From the NCBI GenBank assembly GCA_041688015.1, contig JBDNIY010000012.1, positions 1-64,000 of the forward strand: a stretch of 64,000 nt of DNA, written 5' to 3'. Within the stretch, counting starts at the first letter, position 1, and the number at the start of each line of letters is the position of its first letter. The position numbers and the translations under genes were made by a program. Shown here piece by piece: positions 34,035 through 42,851 of this stretch. The DNA is from Parvibaculum sp041688015. GTDB lineage: Bacteria > Pseudomonadota > Alphaproteobacteria > Parvibaculales > Parvibaculaceae. The notes below the pieces were generated by a model. That model was given only the letters and a program-made list of their open reading frames with translations, did not search any database and was not told the DNA's origin.

Positions 34035-36008
34035 ATGACGACGCTCGCCATTGAAACCTTCAAAAACGCCGACCTCGCCCATGGCTGGCGGCCCGGCAAC
34101 AATGCAGGCGGGGCAACACTGTTCAAAGCGCTCGGCCATCCGCTGGCCGCCCCCAAGGGCCACGCGCTGATCGACGATCTGGCCAAGGCAGGCCCTATCG
34201 CCATTTTCGATCCGACCAATGCCGTGGGTAATTTTCACGCCTATTATGATCTAAAGCGGCTTGATGTTGTCGGCACCTATGTGCAACGCGTCGAAGACCT
34301 CGGCGGTCAGGTGATGGGCAAAGACGTGGCCCCCTTGAGCGAGCTGGCAAACTCCGGCGCCAAGGCCGTGCTGGTGCTGCTGTTTGACGCTGAAAAAACC
34401 ATCGCGCCGTTTAAGCATCTCTTCCCCAAGGGCGCGCGCATTGTCAGCCTCGATGCCATGCGCATTCCCGACGACATGCTGACCAACGCCAAAAATTATC
34501 TCGACCCGATGAACTTTGCGACAAACTTTGCGCTGATGCGCGAGGAAGGCGGCGCGGATGGCATCCACACCCGCGTGCAGAGCGCTAATTATTGGGGTCT
34601 GCATGGTGCGGAAAACCCCGAACTCTGGCTTTGCCTTTACGGCGAAGACGGAATGCAACTGGCCAACTGGCGCGAACCGCTGCCCGTCGCCGGTGCGCCC
34701 TTCGCCATCGACAGCGCCGAGATCGCCAAGCGTTTCAAGCTCAAAGATTTCACCGGCTCACTATTCATTCACGCCATTCGCATCAAAGGCCATGACGTCG
34801 TCAAATATGCGCTCGACATGTATGGCGAGAACGGCATGGCGCTGACCTGCAGCCATGACGCCAATGCCTGGCCCGCCGATTTTTACGCGGGCATGCCCGC
34901 GGGCGACGTGGACGAGCGCGTCACACTGTTCATCCAAAATTCTCACCCCATGCCCATTCCACCCCACTCCGTCGGGCTGAACATCATGGGCGCGCAAGAC
35001 ATCACTTGGTTTGATGAAGCGATTGCCCCTTTTGCGACGCGCGCGATTTCGGTGAACGATCTTTTGCCACAAGCCAAATGGCCCGATCAAATCGAGATCG
35101 TTGCCGGGCGCTATTTTGTGCGGCCGCGCTATGAAGTGAAGCGCGCCAAGGGCAACCGGCGCATGGCGCATGCCAATGTCGAACGCATCGACCTGAAGCC
35201 AAATCCGGAGATCGCCACGCTCGCCAAGCATATGGGCAAGGGCTACATCATGCCGCTGCCGGTGCTGCCGCGCGCAGAATTCAACTCCGTCATGCTGCCA
35301 ACGCCCATGGCAACCGAACAACATGAATTGCCGATCCGCGCTGACCTGATCGACGGTGATGGCACGCTCATCGCGTCGAAATTTCTCGGCCGTGTGCAGC
35401 GCCGCGACAGCATTGAGATTAACGTCGAAGGTTGGATCAACGAGGCCTCGCTCGCCCTGCCCTCAGGCTTTGGCCATGTCGAGTTTCTCTACGACTTCCG
35501 CGATGGCGGCGACGGTGACGGCTGGTTGCATGCGTTGGGTCGCTTTGAACAAAAAACGAGCGGTCATCGCGCGGAAACGATTTTTGGCGCGCATATCTAC
35601 AACACCGCGATCATCTATAAAGACGAACCGCAGTCCTACACCAACAAACCGCCGGGACTGACGACGCGCCTCTTTTTGCGATTGGGCGCTGACGACATGC
35701 AAAAGGGTGGGCTTGATACGATCTGCCATTTGATCTATCCCGCCTCGACGCAATGGCACCCCAAGAGCACGACCGCGCTGATCCTGCACAATGCGCAAGG
35801 TCAGCCGGTGGCGGAGAAGCATATCGAAATCGCCTGTGGCGGGTCGCACTTCTGGCGGCTGTCAGAAATGTTCTCAGAGGCCGAGCGCGCCAAGATGGAC
35901 GGCGCGGGCTACGTCATCGTGCGCGACACGACCTGCCGGTTGTTCGGCTTTCACGGCATGACGAATGGCGACGAGAGTTTTTGTTTGGATCATATGTTCG
36001 GGTTTTAA
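34035..36008 (+). CDS. Large unknown protein, third gene of the ELM1-oxygenase unit
   Basis: I do not recognise this 657-aa protein. It has no signal peptide or membrane segment. The N-terminal 170 residues (HGWRPGNNAGGATLFKALGH, IAIFDPTNAVGNFHAYYDLK, GAKAVLVLLFDAEKTIAPF) look Rossmann-like; the middle and the C-terminus (IYPASTQWHPKSTTALILHN, IEIACGGSHFWRLSEMF, DTTCRLFGFHGMT) read as beta-rich domains. The ATG at 34035 is preferred to the TTG at 34023. A decayed copy of its 3' end lies at 38324-38590, past the glycosyltransferase and FkbM genes. A role in surface glycan handling is suggested only by the neighbours. Confidence 0.85.
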   Translation: MTTLAIETFKNADLAHGWRPGNNAGGATLFKALGHPLAAPKGHALIDDLAKAGPIAIFDPTNAVGNFHAYYDLKRLDVVGTYVQRVEDLGGQVMGKDVAPLSELANSGAKAVLVLLFDAEKTIAPFKHLFPKGARIVSLDAMRIPDDMLTNAKNYLDPMNFATNFALMREEGGADGIHTRVQSANYWGLHGAENPELWLCLYGEDGMQLANWREPLPVAGAPFAIDSAEIAKRFKLKDFTGSLFIHAIRIKGHDVVKYALDMYGENGMALTCSHDANAWPADFYAGMPAGDVDERVTLFIQNSHPMPIPPHSVGLNIMGAQDITWFDEAIAPFATRAISVNDLLPQAKWPDQIEIVAGRYFVRPRYEVKRAKGNRRMAHANVERIDLKPNPEIATLAKHMGKGYIMPLPVLPRAEFNSVMLPTPMATEQHELPIRADLIDGDGTLIASKFLGRVQRRDSIEINVEGWINEASLALPSGFGHVEFLYDFRDGGDGDGWLHALGRFEQKTSGHRAETIFGAHIYNTAIIYKDEPQSYTNKPPGLTTRLFLRLGADDMQKGGLDTICHLIYPASTQWHPKSTTALILHNAQGQPVAEKHIEIACGGSHFWRLSEMFSEAERAKMDGAGYVIVRDTTCRLFGFHGMTNGDESFCLDHMFGF

Positions 36009-36125
36009 GAGATAATTCAGGGCGATCCTCACAAACACTCTTCGAGACGCCACTGCGCGGTTCGCCAGAACGAGGTCTGCGATATCTTTGAATTCCAAAA
36101 AGACCCAAAGGTCCGCCTCAAAGAA

Positions 36126-37197
36126 TCAAGTCACGCTTGGCAGAGCCCTATCATGGCTTGCCGTCGCGCGCGTCGATCTCATCAGCTCCCTATAGAACGC
36201 CTCTACCTCTGCAACGCGAGCCCACTTATCATAGAGACTCATATCATACTTTGGAGGTATTTCGCGCAACGCATAGGTACGATCAAGCGCATCACGAATG
36301 AGGGAGGAATCGCTATCTGCAATGGCCATCACATCAGGATTCACCGCAGCGATATCGCGAAGGCCGAAAGTGTCGCGGACGATAACCCGGCAGCCAGCCC
36401 GCATCGCCTCGATGACCACGAGGCCGAAAGGTTCTGCATAGGACGGTGCAAGTATACAATCAAAAATGAAAAAGAGGTCGTGGATGTCCCTGCGGAAGCC
36501 CGTGACTTGAATATTCGCTCGGCACAGATTGATACGCTGATAGCGTTCCACCTTTTTGCGTGCCACCCACAACGAGCATATGTGCAGTCGGATTGTTCCA
36601 GAGAGCAAAGCCGTCAACCGCTTCTTCAATACCCTTTTTGCGATCGGGTCGCCCGACGAAACCGACGACAAAATCATCCGGCCCAATGCCAAAAGATGCG
36701 CGCAGTTCCATGAGCTTCTTCGCAGTGGGCTTGGGGAAATCAGATACCCAGTTGTTCACCACTACATTTGCCAGGATATTTCTCTTGGGTAAAAGCGACA
36801 CTTGCCATTTGGAGATCAATATCACGCCGTCGAGAAAAGGCGCTCTAATTGGTCGATTCATATGCCATGTCGCGACACGGCGGATGCTGGGTGGCATAAA
36901 ACGCGCATAATTGATGGCGCGACCAAGATGGGCATGAAAGATGTTGGCACCAAAACGCCATGCCGCGAACGCAACGCGCAAGGACCGAAACCCGCGAGAG
37001 ATTTTCCGCACCGTGACCTTGGGCGAAATATGATCGAGAATCGAATGATCGGGGTATTGATCGCAGTCATCGGCTACAAGCATCAACACATCATGTCGCT
37101 CGGCGAGCGCATTACACAATTCGACCGAAATGCGTTCTGATCCCGCAAACCCGTTCGTAAAAATCGCCTGCACAACCTTTAATCGTTCTTCAGCCAT
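36126..37197 (-). pseudogene. Glycosyltransferase family 4-like gene broken by a frameshift
   Basis: Two overlapping frames together make one GT-B glycosyltransferase. The upstream part (to about 36555) carries VVQAIFTNGFAGSERISVEL, HAHLGRAINYARF, and DDFVVGFVGRPDRKKGIEEA plus MLVVGGTQ. The downstream part carries VTGFRRDIHDLFFIFDCILA, PSYAEPFGLVVIEAMRAGC and ends at 36126. The switch falls in a run of five A's on the minus strand near 36553-36560 and needs a -1 shift; the local heptamer is a poor fit to the X-XXY-YYZ slip rule. It could be a mutation, a sequencing error or, less likely, phase variation by slippage. Confidence 0.8.
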
Positions 37198-37362
37198 TCT
37201 GCCTTTTACCCAGCCTTCAGATATCTTTCTACAACCTAAAACTATCATTTCCATCGCAGGTTAGTATCTGGTCCTAGCCTCAGTGAAAAATACATCTGAC
37301 TGGTAGGAAAAATTTTGAACCAACCCAAATCATCTTTGATTTCTTGGCTCGGGATTCAATTT

Positions 37363-37560
37363 ATGAGCTTGCTCATCGATAAAGTCACTCCGATTTCAAT
37401 GCGAGCGTCTTGCTGGCCCACGGTAGCATCGCTCAAAACTCAACCCAAAATCCTCACATTTTCGAACCGCGTCCCGACACTTAAAACCTTGAACGTCAAA
37501 GTTATGGCCGTTTCAAGTTTTAAAATACTTCCCCAAGGCACCCTGCTAGCCTGCAGCAAC
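37363..37560 (+). pseudogene. Relic of a peroxiredoxin start, fused in frame ahead of FkbM
   Basis: The DNA matches the intact peroxiredoxin gene at 40401: MSLLIDKVTPIS against MSVLVGKAAPDF, then KILTFSNRVPTLKTLNVKVM against EILAYSNRVPQFEKLNVKVV. Between these blocks about 80 bases, including the catalytic-Cys region, are deleted. Later bases still show patchy similarity. The frame runs on into the FkbM gene, so an in-frame fused product is possible. Confidence 0.85.
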
Positions 37561-37578
37561 TTCAATGGGGATTTTTGT

Positions 37579-38304
37579 ATGACCAACCTGCGCCAAAGTA
37601 TAGTGAAGCGGATCAACCAGCGCCTTCACAAGTCCATTGCTCTGGTCCAGCACGAGGGAAATTCGTTTCTCCTCGACACCGATAATCGTCTCGACATGAA
37701 GCTAATGGGCGGCATGAACTGGGAGCGCGGGTTGCGCGACCGGGCGGTCAAGGTCATCAAGGACAATAAACTTGATGTCTTCATTGATGCAGGTGCCAAT
37801 CTCGGCCTCTACACCATCGACCTCAATCACCGCTGCGAACTGAAGAACACGATTGCCTTCGAACCCCTACCCAAGAACTTCAATCAAATCTGCGGCAATA
37901 TCTTCGCCAACCATCTCAGCGACCGCGTCACAGCAAAATGTGAAGCGCTGAGTGATGCCGACGGCACTGCTGTCTTGCGCGTCAATACAACCTATACAAT
38001 TCATTCGACGCTCCAGTCTGACAATCACGATCCTGAACGTTTCGACAAGATGGTTGATGTCCCACTGGTCCGCTTCGACAACCATCACAAGATTGAAGAT
38101 CAGCGCGTCTTCGTAAAGATGGACGTGGAGGGCCATGAGCCACTCGCGCTCAAGGGCATGTCGGATTTTCTCATAAAGAACAAAGCCTGCCTGCAGATAG
38201 AATCGTTCGGCGAAAATATCAACACGATCAGCAAGCTGCTTGCGAGCCTTGGCTATACAGCGCAGGGGCACATTGAAAACGACTATTTTTTCAGCAATCT
38301 CTAA
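37579..38304 (+). CDS. FkbM family methyltransferase
   Basis: SAM-dependent methyltransferase, 241 aa from the ATG at 37579. FkbM-family signatures: DVFIDAGANLGLYTIDLNHR, IAFEPLPKNFNQICGNI, then FVKMDVEGHEPLALKGM and CLQIESFGENINTISKLL. Such enzymes O-methylate sugars or lipids of surface polymers or secondary metabolites. The frame extends upstream to 37315 only because it runs through a peroxiredoxin relic; that part is not FkbM. Next to a glycosyltransferase gene it suggests surface glycan decoration. It is more AT-rich than the core genes, which suits acquisition. Confidence 0.88.
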   Translation: MTNLRQSIVKRINQRLHKSIALVQHEGNSFLLDTDNRLDMKLMGGMNWERGLRDRAVKVIKDNKLDVFIDAGANLGLYTIDLNHRCELKNTIAFEPLPKNFNQICGNIFANHLSDRVTAKCEALSDADGTAVLRVNTTYTIHSTLQSDNHDPERFDKMVDVPLVRFDNHHKIEDQRVFVKMDVEGHEPLALKGMSDFLIKNKACLQIESFGENINTISKLLASLGYTAQGHIENDYFFSNL

Positions 38305-38323
38305 GATCTAGCCTTGACCACAG

Positions 38324-38590
38324 ACTTTGGTCTTGTCGACTTCCGTGATAGCTGCATGCGCTGGGTCGCTTTAAGCAAAAGGCCAGCTGGTGGCTGAAAA
38401 GAAAATCGAAATCGCCTGCGGTGGGTCGCATTTCTGGCGGCTGTCAGAAATGTTCTCAGAGGTCGAGCGCGCCAAGATGGACGGCGCGGGCTACGTCATC
38501 GTGAATGATACGACCTGCCGGTTGTTCGGCTTTCATGGCATGACTAAAGGGCGACAAGAGTTTTTGCTTGGATCATATGTTCGGGTTTTG
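38324..38590 (+). pseudogene. Decayed duplicate of the 3' end of the 657-aa gene
   Basis: From about 38384 the DNA repeats 35807-36007 almost base for base: IEIACGGSHFWRLSEMFSEV, ERAKMDGAGYVIVNDTTCRL and FGFHGMTKG, then a frameshift before the end (a shared GGATCATATGTTCGGGTTTT). Before that, 38333-38384 matches 35500-35580 (GACTTCCGTGATAGC, TGCATGCGCTGGGTCGCTTT) with the region in between deleted. It has no start of its own and is a relic. Confidence 0.9.
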
Positions 38591-38617
38591 ATTATAAATT
38601 GGCCGCCTCGACCAAAT

Positions 38618-38947
38618 TCAATCTTCGCTCAATGCACGCACGGAAAATTCTTCGACTGTTCCCCAGCACTCTAGTGTTTGTAGGTCAATCGGCGTCGCAT
38701 TCCGAAATCCGCTAAATTCGTGCCATGAATGATCATCCTCATTCGGGCAACCACCCGAGAATTTCCAAAGTTCCGGTCGTAAGTCGGGCACACCTAGATG
38801 CTCGGCTACGAAATGTTCGCCCGATTTAAAGTGATTTTGAATTTCCCGCTGCTCAACATCGTTCAAACGACCATCTAACAATACCGCACCATGTGCTTTG
38901 TAATTGGATGCATCGCGATAAAGATATTCAAATATCGTATGGTTCAT
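38618..38947 (-). CDS. Small unknown protein translationally coupled to an HNH nuclease
   Basis: Protein of 109 aa starting at ATG 38947, 20 bases before the HNH stop at 38928, in another frame. I do not recognise a family. It is acidic, with MNHTIFEYLYRDASNYKAHG, AVLLDGRLNDVEQREIQNHF, HLGVPDLRPELWKFSGGCPN and DDHSWHEFSGFRNATP. The His/Cys/Trp-rich centre suggests a folded domain. The overlap with a nuclease gene suggests a joint role, such as immunity or cofactor protein in a defence module; this is inference. A longer frame to 39040 lies within HNH coding DNA. Confidence 0.72.
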   Translation of the reverse strand: MNHTIFEYLYRDASNYKAHGAVLLDGRLNDVEQREIQNHFKSGEHFVAEHLGVPDLRPELWKFSGGCPNEDDHSWHEFSGFRNATPIDLQTLECWGTVEEFSVRALSED

Positions 38948-39746
38948 TTGTCGGCTTCTCGAATTGTTTATCATTGTGCCATCGAAGAAATTCTGGGTCG
39001 GGCAAAAAACGCTTCGGAGATATGATTTTTTTACCCTCAAGGCCTGAAAGCATTTTACCCAACTTTGTTCGAAGCCCTTCCCTCTTAATTTTCGAAGACA
39101 CTCGAATAGAAGAGTCAGGTGTGACAGTAATCAACCCGCGGTCAAACGCTTTGTCATGAATGGCTGAGAGGCAAAGTCCATTCCTCGGATTCAGCCTATT
39201 TTCGACATTCAATGACCAAGGAATAATATGGCTGGCAACTAACAACTCTGATGTTGAAACGCCGCTCATGCAACACTGTCCATCATAACTAGCCAGCACC
39301 GAACGGCGAAAGAATGATTGTCGTTGCCTAATTGAAACCGTCGCCTGCTTTGTTTCACCGACATACGTTGCTGTCTCTTCAGAAAATGCATTCTGACCGG
39401 GAATCGTTCGAACTTTAGACGCGTCGAACTTAGCCAAAAGCGAATTAACTTCAGCTTCAAGTCCATTCCAGTCAGCATTAAATGCGCGCCAAATTTCGCC
39501 ATCTGCTTTAGACGCGTTGCCAAGCCCTTTACGTCCATTATTCGTGATGCTTGGATCGAGGCTTGCAAAGTTCACTAACTTCATTGCAACGGCAGATGGC
39601 GTCCGACCAATAAGATTCGCAAGCACGATGATTTCAGGATTCCCCTTATGCATACGCCCAAATGGCATCTGACAATAGAGATGGAAAGCCAGCATAAGTT
39701 GCTCACTCGTCCAATCGTTTCTTTTGGGCTTTATCTCCAAAGCCAA
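38928..39746 (-). CDS. HNH endonuclease (putative restriction-type)
   Basis: Protein of 272 aa. The C-terminal half carries an HNH domain of the restriction-associated type: SVLASYDGQCCMSGVSTSEL, then LLVASHIIPWSLNVENRLNP, RNGLCLSAIHDKAFDRGLIT with the ASHI and HDKAFD histidines. The N-terminal half (WTSEQLMLAFHLYCQMPFGR, IGRTPSAVAMKLVNFASLDP) reads as a helical DNA-recognition domain common to this family. No methyltransferase is next to it; the small overlapping gene is its only partner. A defence role is likely from the family but not proved. Confidence 0.88.
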   Translation of the reverse strand: MALEIKPKRNDWTSEQLMLAFHLYCQMPFGRMHKGNPEIIVLANLIGRTPSAVAMKLVNFASLDPSITNNGRKGLGNASKADGEIWRAFNADWNGLEAEVNSLLAKFDASKVRTIPGQNAFSEETATYVGETKQATVSIRQRQSFFRRSVLASYDGQCCMSGVSTSELLVASHIIPWSLNVENRLNPRNGLCLSAIHDKAFDRGLITVTPDSSIRVSSKIKREGLRTKLGKMLSGLEGKKIISPKRFLPDPEFLRWHNDKQFEKPTNEPYDI

Positions 39747-40400
39747 ATCAGTTTTCCAAACTCTAGACGTCCATCAATGACGCAATGGCAAATACTCTAT
39801 CATCTTGAGGCTGATTAGATATTGGAATCCTCTACTCTGCCTGCCCCAAAAAGATGCCTCGATGTCAACGATCTGCTTCATCGGGATATAGACGCCATAT
39901 TGAAGGACGGCGGAACAAGCCGCAGGTCGTTGACGCAAAGATCTGCGCCCGCGGCCATCCTTCGAGACGCCGCTTCGCGGCTCCTCAGGATGAGGTTTGT
40001 TTTTTACCTGCAAAAAGTTTACCCACAAAGAAGGTCCTCATGCCTCAAGGAGAGCCGCTTGGCTCGTCTCGAAGGATTTGGCTCGTCTCGAAGAATGAAA
40101 CCCAAGGCGTGGATGGCCCGGTCAAGCCGGGCCATGACGGGCTTTTTCAGTTGCGGCACCTTGATGGCGTCATGGCGAGCGCAAGCGACGCACTCCATCG
40201 GGTGGCGCCTCTGGATTGCCGCGTCGGCCGAGGGGCCTCCTCGCAATGACGGAAGAAGCCCCCATCCGCCCCTCTTTCCCCCAATTATTTTATCGCAGCG
40301 CAGCATTTGGCCTTGATCTTAGTTTGGAATGCCTCTAACTATTAAGAACAGTTTGGAGGTATTCCAAAACTTCCCAGTTATCCTAATCAAGGAGCATATT
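39747..40400. repeat. REP cluster upstream of peroxiredoxin
   Basis: The 650-base gap holds a facing REP pair, 39957-39997 (CCTTCGAGACGCC ... CTCAGGATGAGG) and 40036-40076 (TGCCTCAAGGAG ... CGTCTCGAAGG); a GGCCCGGTCAAGCCGGGCC palindrome at about 40106-40124; and a GCCTCCTCGCAATGACGG piece near 40230-40250. The last 80 bases hold the peroxiredoxin promoter; I could not identify an operator. No gene is supported. Confidence 0.75.
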
Positions 40401-41006
40401 ATGAGCGTACTCGTCGGCAAAGCCGCCCCCGATTTCACAGCAGCCGCCGTGCTTGCCAACGGCGATATTGTTGAAGACTTCAACCTCAAGGCCCATCTCA
40501 AAGGTTCTTACGGGCTCGTTTTCTTCTATCCGCTCGATTTCACCTTCGTGTGTCCCTCTGAGATCCTCGCTTATTCCAACCGCGTGCCGCAGTTTGAAAA
40601 ACTGAATGTAAAGGTGGTCGCGGTATCCGTGGACAGCCAATACACCCATAGCGCCTGGCGCAATACCGCGCCGAACGACGGTGGCCTTGGGTTGGTGAAG
40701 TTCCCGATGGTCGCTGATATGACCAAGCAGATCGCGCGCGACTATGACGTGCTGATCGAGGATCAGGGCGTGGCGCTGCGCGGCACCTTCTTGATCGACA
40801 AGGACGGCATCGTGCGCCATCAGGTGGTCAACGACCTGGCGCTGGGCCGCAACGCTGACGAAGCGCTCCGCATGGTCGATGCGCTCCAGTTCCATGAAGA
40901 AAACGGCGAAGTGTGCCCCGCTGGCTGGAACAAGGGCGATGAAGGCATGAAAGCCGACGCCAAGGGCGTGGCTTCCTACCTTGGCGCGCATGCCGAAGCC
41001 CTCTAA
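40401..41006 (+). CDS. Typical 2-Cys peroxiredoxin (AhpC/Prx1 type)
   Basis: Reduces hydrogen peroxide and organic peroxides. It has 201 aa from ATG 40401, with an AAGGAG ribosome site just before. The peroxidatic Cys51 lies in PLDFTFVCPSE and the resolving Cys172 in GEVCPAGW. The GGLG motif (NDGGLGLVKFP) marks a form sensitive to over-oxidation. A thioredoxin reductase follows 148 bases downstream, its probable electron source through thioredoxin, and Dps is nearby. A decayed copy of its start is at 37363. Confidence 0.95.
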   Translation: MSVLVGKAAPDFTAAAVLANGDIVEDFNLKAHLKGSYGLVFFYPLDFTFVCPSEILAYSNRVPQFEKLNVKVVAVSVDSQYTHSAWRNTAPNDGGLGLVKFPMVADMTKQIARDYDVLIEDQGVALRGTFLIDKDGIVRHQVVNDLALGRNADEALRMVDALQFHEENGEVCPAGWNKGDEGMKADAKGVASYLGAHAEAL

Positions 41007-41074
41007 GGCTTGGATCTCCGCGCCAGAGGCTCTGCCCCCCCTAGAGCCTTAGGCTGCATCCCAAGCCTTCCGAA

Positions 41075-41113
41075 GGGGCCGTTGCTTGCCTATATTAGGA
41101 AAGCAGCGGCCCC
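41075..41113. terminator. Hairpin between peroxiredoxin and trxB
   Basis: GGGGCCGTTGCTT (41075-41087) pairs with AAGCAGCGGCCCC (41101-41113) with one mismatch. No T-run follows, so it may weaken rather than end transcription, or act as an mRNA processing structure. Confidence 0.5.
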
Positions 41114-41154
41114 CAACGGCCCCCTAATCGCCTGAAGCAGTTGAAGTGAGCATT

Positions 41155-42123
41155 ATGTCCGACACGAAACATTCAAAAGTCATCATCATCGGCGGCGGCG
41201 CTGCGGGGTACACAGCGGCGATCTATGCCGCGCGCGCCATGCTGGAGCCGACGCTCATTCAGGGCATCCAGCCCGGCGGTCAGCTGACCATCACCACCGA
41301 CGTTGAAAACTACCCCGGCTTTGCCGAGGCTATTCAGGGCCCCTGGCTGATGGAACAAATGGAAGCGCAAGCGCGCCATGTCGGCACTGACATCGTGGCT
41401 GACACGATCACCCATGCGGACTTATCCAAGCGCCCCTTCCGCCTCACCGGCGACAGCGGCACGATGTACACGGCCAACGCTGTGATCATCGCCACAGGCG
41501 CACAGGCCAAGTGGCTCGGCTTGCCGTCTGAGCAACATTTTCAGGGCTTCGGCGTTTCGGCCTGCGCAACGTGTGATGGTTTTTTCTATCGCGGCAAGGA
41601 AGTGCTGCTGGTCGGCGGCGGCAACACGGCTGTTGAAGAAGCGCTGTTCCTCACGAACTTTGCCTCCAAGGTTACCGTCATCCATCGCCGCGATCATTTC
41701 CGCGCCGAAAAAATCATGCAGGAACGCCTATTCAAGAACCCCAAGATCGAAGTCATCTGGGACAGCGTGGTCGATGAAGTCATCGGCGACAGCGATCCGC
41801 TGGGCGTGACGGGCGCGAAGGTCACCAATATCAAAACCGGCGAAACACGCCTGCTGCCTGCCCATGGCATCTTCATCGCCATCGGCCATAAGCCTGCGAC
41901 CGAACTCTTCGACGGCCAGCTCAACATGAAACCGGGCGGCTATTTGAAAGTGGTGCCGGGCACAGCGACGACGAATATTCCCGGTGTCTTTGCCGCGGGC
42001 GATGTGACGGATGATGTTTATCGCCAAGCAGTGACGGCGGCGGGCATGGGCTGCATGGCGGCGCTGGAGTCCGAGCGTTTTCTGGCTACGGAAGAAAGCA
42101 CCCACGCGCAGGCGGCGGAGTGA
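41155..42123 (+). CDS. trxB: Thioredoxin reductase
   Basis: NADPH-dependent flavoenzyme that reduces thioredoxin; 322 aa from ATG 41155 (an in-frame GTG at 41146 is the alternative). FAD motif VIIIGGGAAGYTAAIYAARA at the start, redox-active Cys137 and Cys140 in CATCDG, NADPH motif VGGGNTAVEEALFL, and the C-terminal FAD motif GVFAAGDVTDDVYRQAVTAA. It probably serves the upstream peroxiredoxin. A G/C palindrome with a T-rich tail just after the stop can act as terminator. Confidence 0.96.
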   Translation: MSDTKHSKVIIIGGGAAGYTAAIYAARAMLEPTLIQGIQPGGQLTITTDVENYPGFAEAIQGPWLMEQMEAQARHVGTDIVADTITHADLSKRPFRLTGDSGTMYTANAVIIATGAQAKWLGLPSEQHFQGFGVSACATCDGFFYRGKEVLLVGGGNTAVEEALFLTNFASKVTVIHRRDHFRAEKIMQERLFKNPKIEVIWDSVVDEVIGDSDPLGVTGAKVTNIKTGETRLLPAHGIFIAIGHKPATELFDGQLNMKPGGYLKVVPGTATTNIPGVFAAGDVTDDVYRQAVTAAGMGCMAALESERFLATEESTHAQAAE

Positions 42124-42143
42124 CAGAAAGACACGACCTTCTT

Positions 42144-42178
42144 CCCCTCCCCCCTCAAGGGGGAGGGCTTTTCATTTT
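42144..42178 (+). terminator. CTCAAGGGGGAG palindrome acting as trxB terminator
   Basis: CCCCTCCCCCCTCAAGGGGG and AGGG fold into a tight hairpin followed by CTTTTCATTTT. It is a member of the interspersed palindrome family and ends where the convergent HAD gene stops. Confidence 0.7.
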
Positions 42179-42851
42179 AGGCGAGCCTCAACAATCCCAT
42201 CAAGGCGCTCATGTCGTGAAACACATGGGCGCCTTCTGCTTTGAGCCCTGCCGCATCCGTATGCGGATCACCGGCATAACCGAGCACCGGCATCCCAGCG
42301 GCAACGGCGGCCTGCACACCGGGCACGCTGTCTTCGATAACGACGCAAGCGTCCGGTGCAAAACCCATCGCCTTGGCGGCAAAGAGAAACAAGTCGGGTG
42401 CGGGTTTTCCATGGGCCACTTGCTCGGCGCTGAACAAAACATCTTCGACCAGCGGCAACAGCTTTGAACTGCCAAGCGTGAAACGCATTTTTTCGAACCT
42501 GCCGGACGAGGCCACACAATAAGGCACGTCAAGGCGCTGCAATGTTTCAAGCGCAGCGCGCACGCCCGGCACCGCATCGACACCAGCGGCAAAGGCTTTC
42601 AGCGTTGCATCACGGATATAGTCGAGCCATTGGCTGTCGATCGAGCGCCCGGTCGCCGTCTCGGCATAGGCCATTACTGCTACGAGCGTCTTGCCGAGAA
42701 ACAACCGGCGACATTCTTCATAGGAGATAACGACCCCTTGCTCAGCCAGAACCTTAACGAGCAAACGGTTAGCGATTGTCTCGGTATCAACGAGCACACC
42801 GTCGCAATCGAAAATCACCAGAGAGGGGGAGCAAGATAAAGGAAAGGCCAT
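42177..42851 (-). CDS. HAD-superfamily phosphatase (beta-phosphoglucomutase-like)
   Basis: Protein of 224 aa. Motif I is LVIFDCDGVLVDTE with the nucleophile Asp and acid/base Asp; motif II is in CVASSGRFEKM; motif III Lys is in HGKPAPDLFLFAAKAMG; motif IV is VIEDSVPGVQAAVAAG. The cap domain places it with the phosphoglycolate / sugar-phosphate phosphatases. The start could be 42851 or 42872; both ATGs lie in the arms of a hairpin. It is downstream of dps on the same strand. The substrate is unknown. Confidence 0.9.
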   Translation of the reverse strand: MAFPLSCSPSLVIFDCDGVLVDTETIANRLLVKVLAEQGVVISYEECRRLFLGKTLVAVMAYAETATGRSIDSQWLDYIRDATLKAFAAGVDAVPGVRAALETLQRLDVPYCVASSGRFEKMRFTLGSSKLLPLVEDVLFSAEQVAHGKPAPDLFLFAAKAMGFAPDACVVIEDSVPGVQAAVAAGMPVLGYAGDPHTDAAGLKAEGAHVFHDMSALMGLLRLA

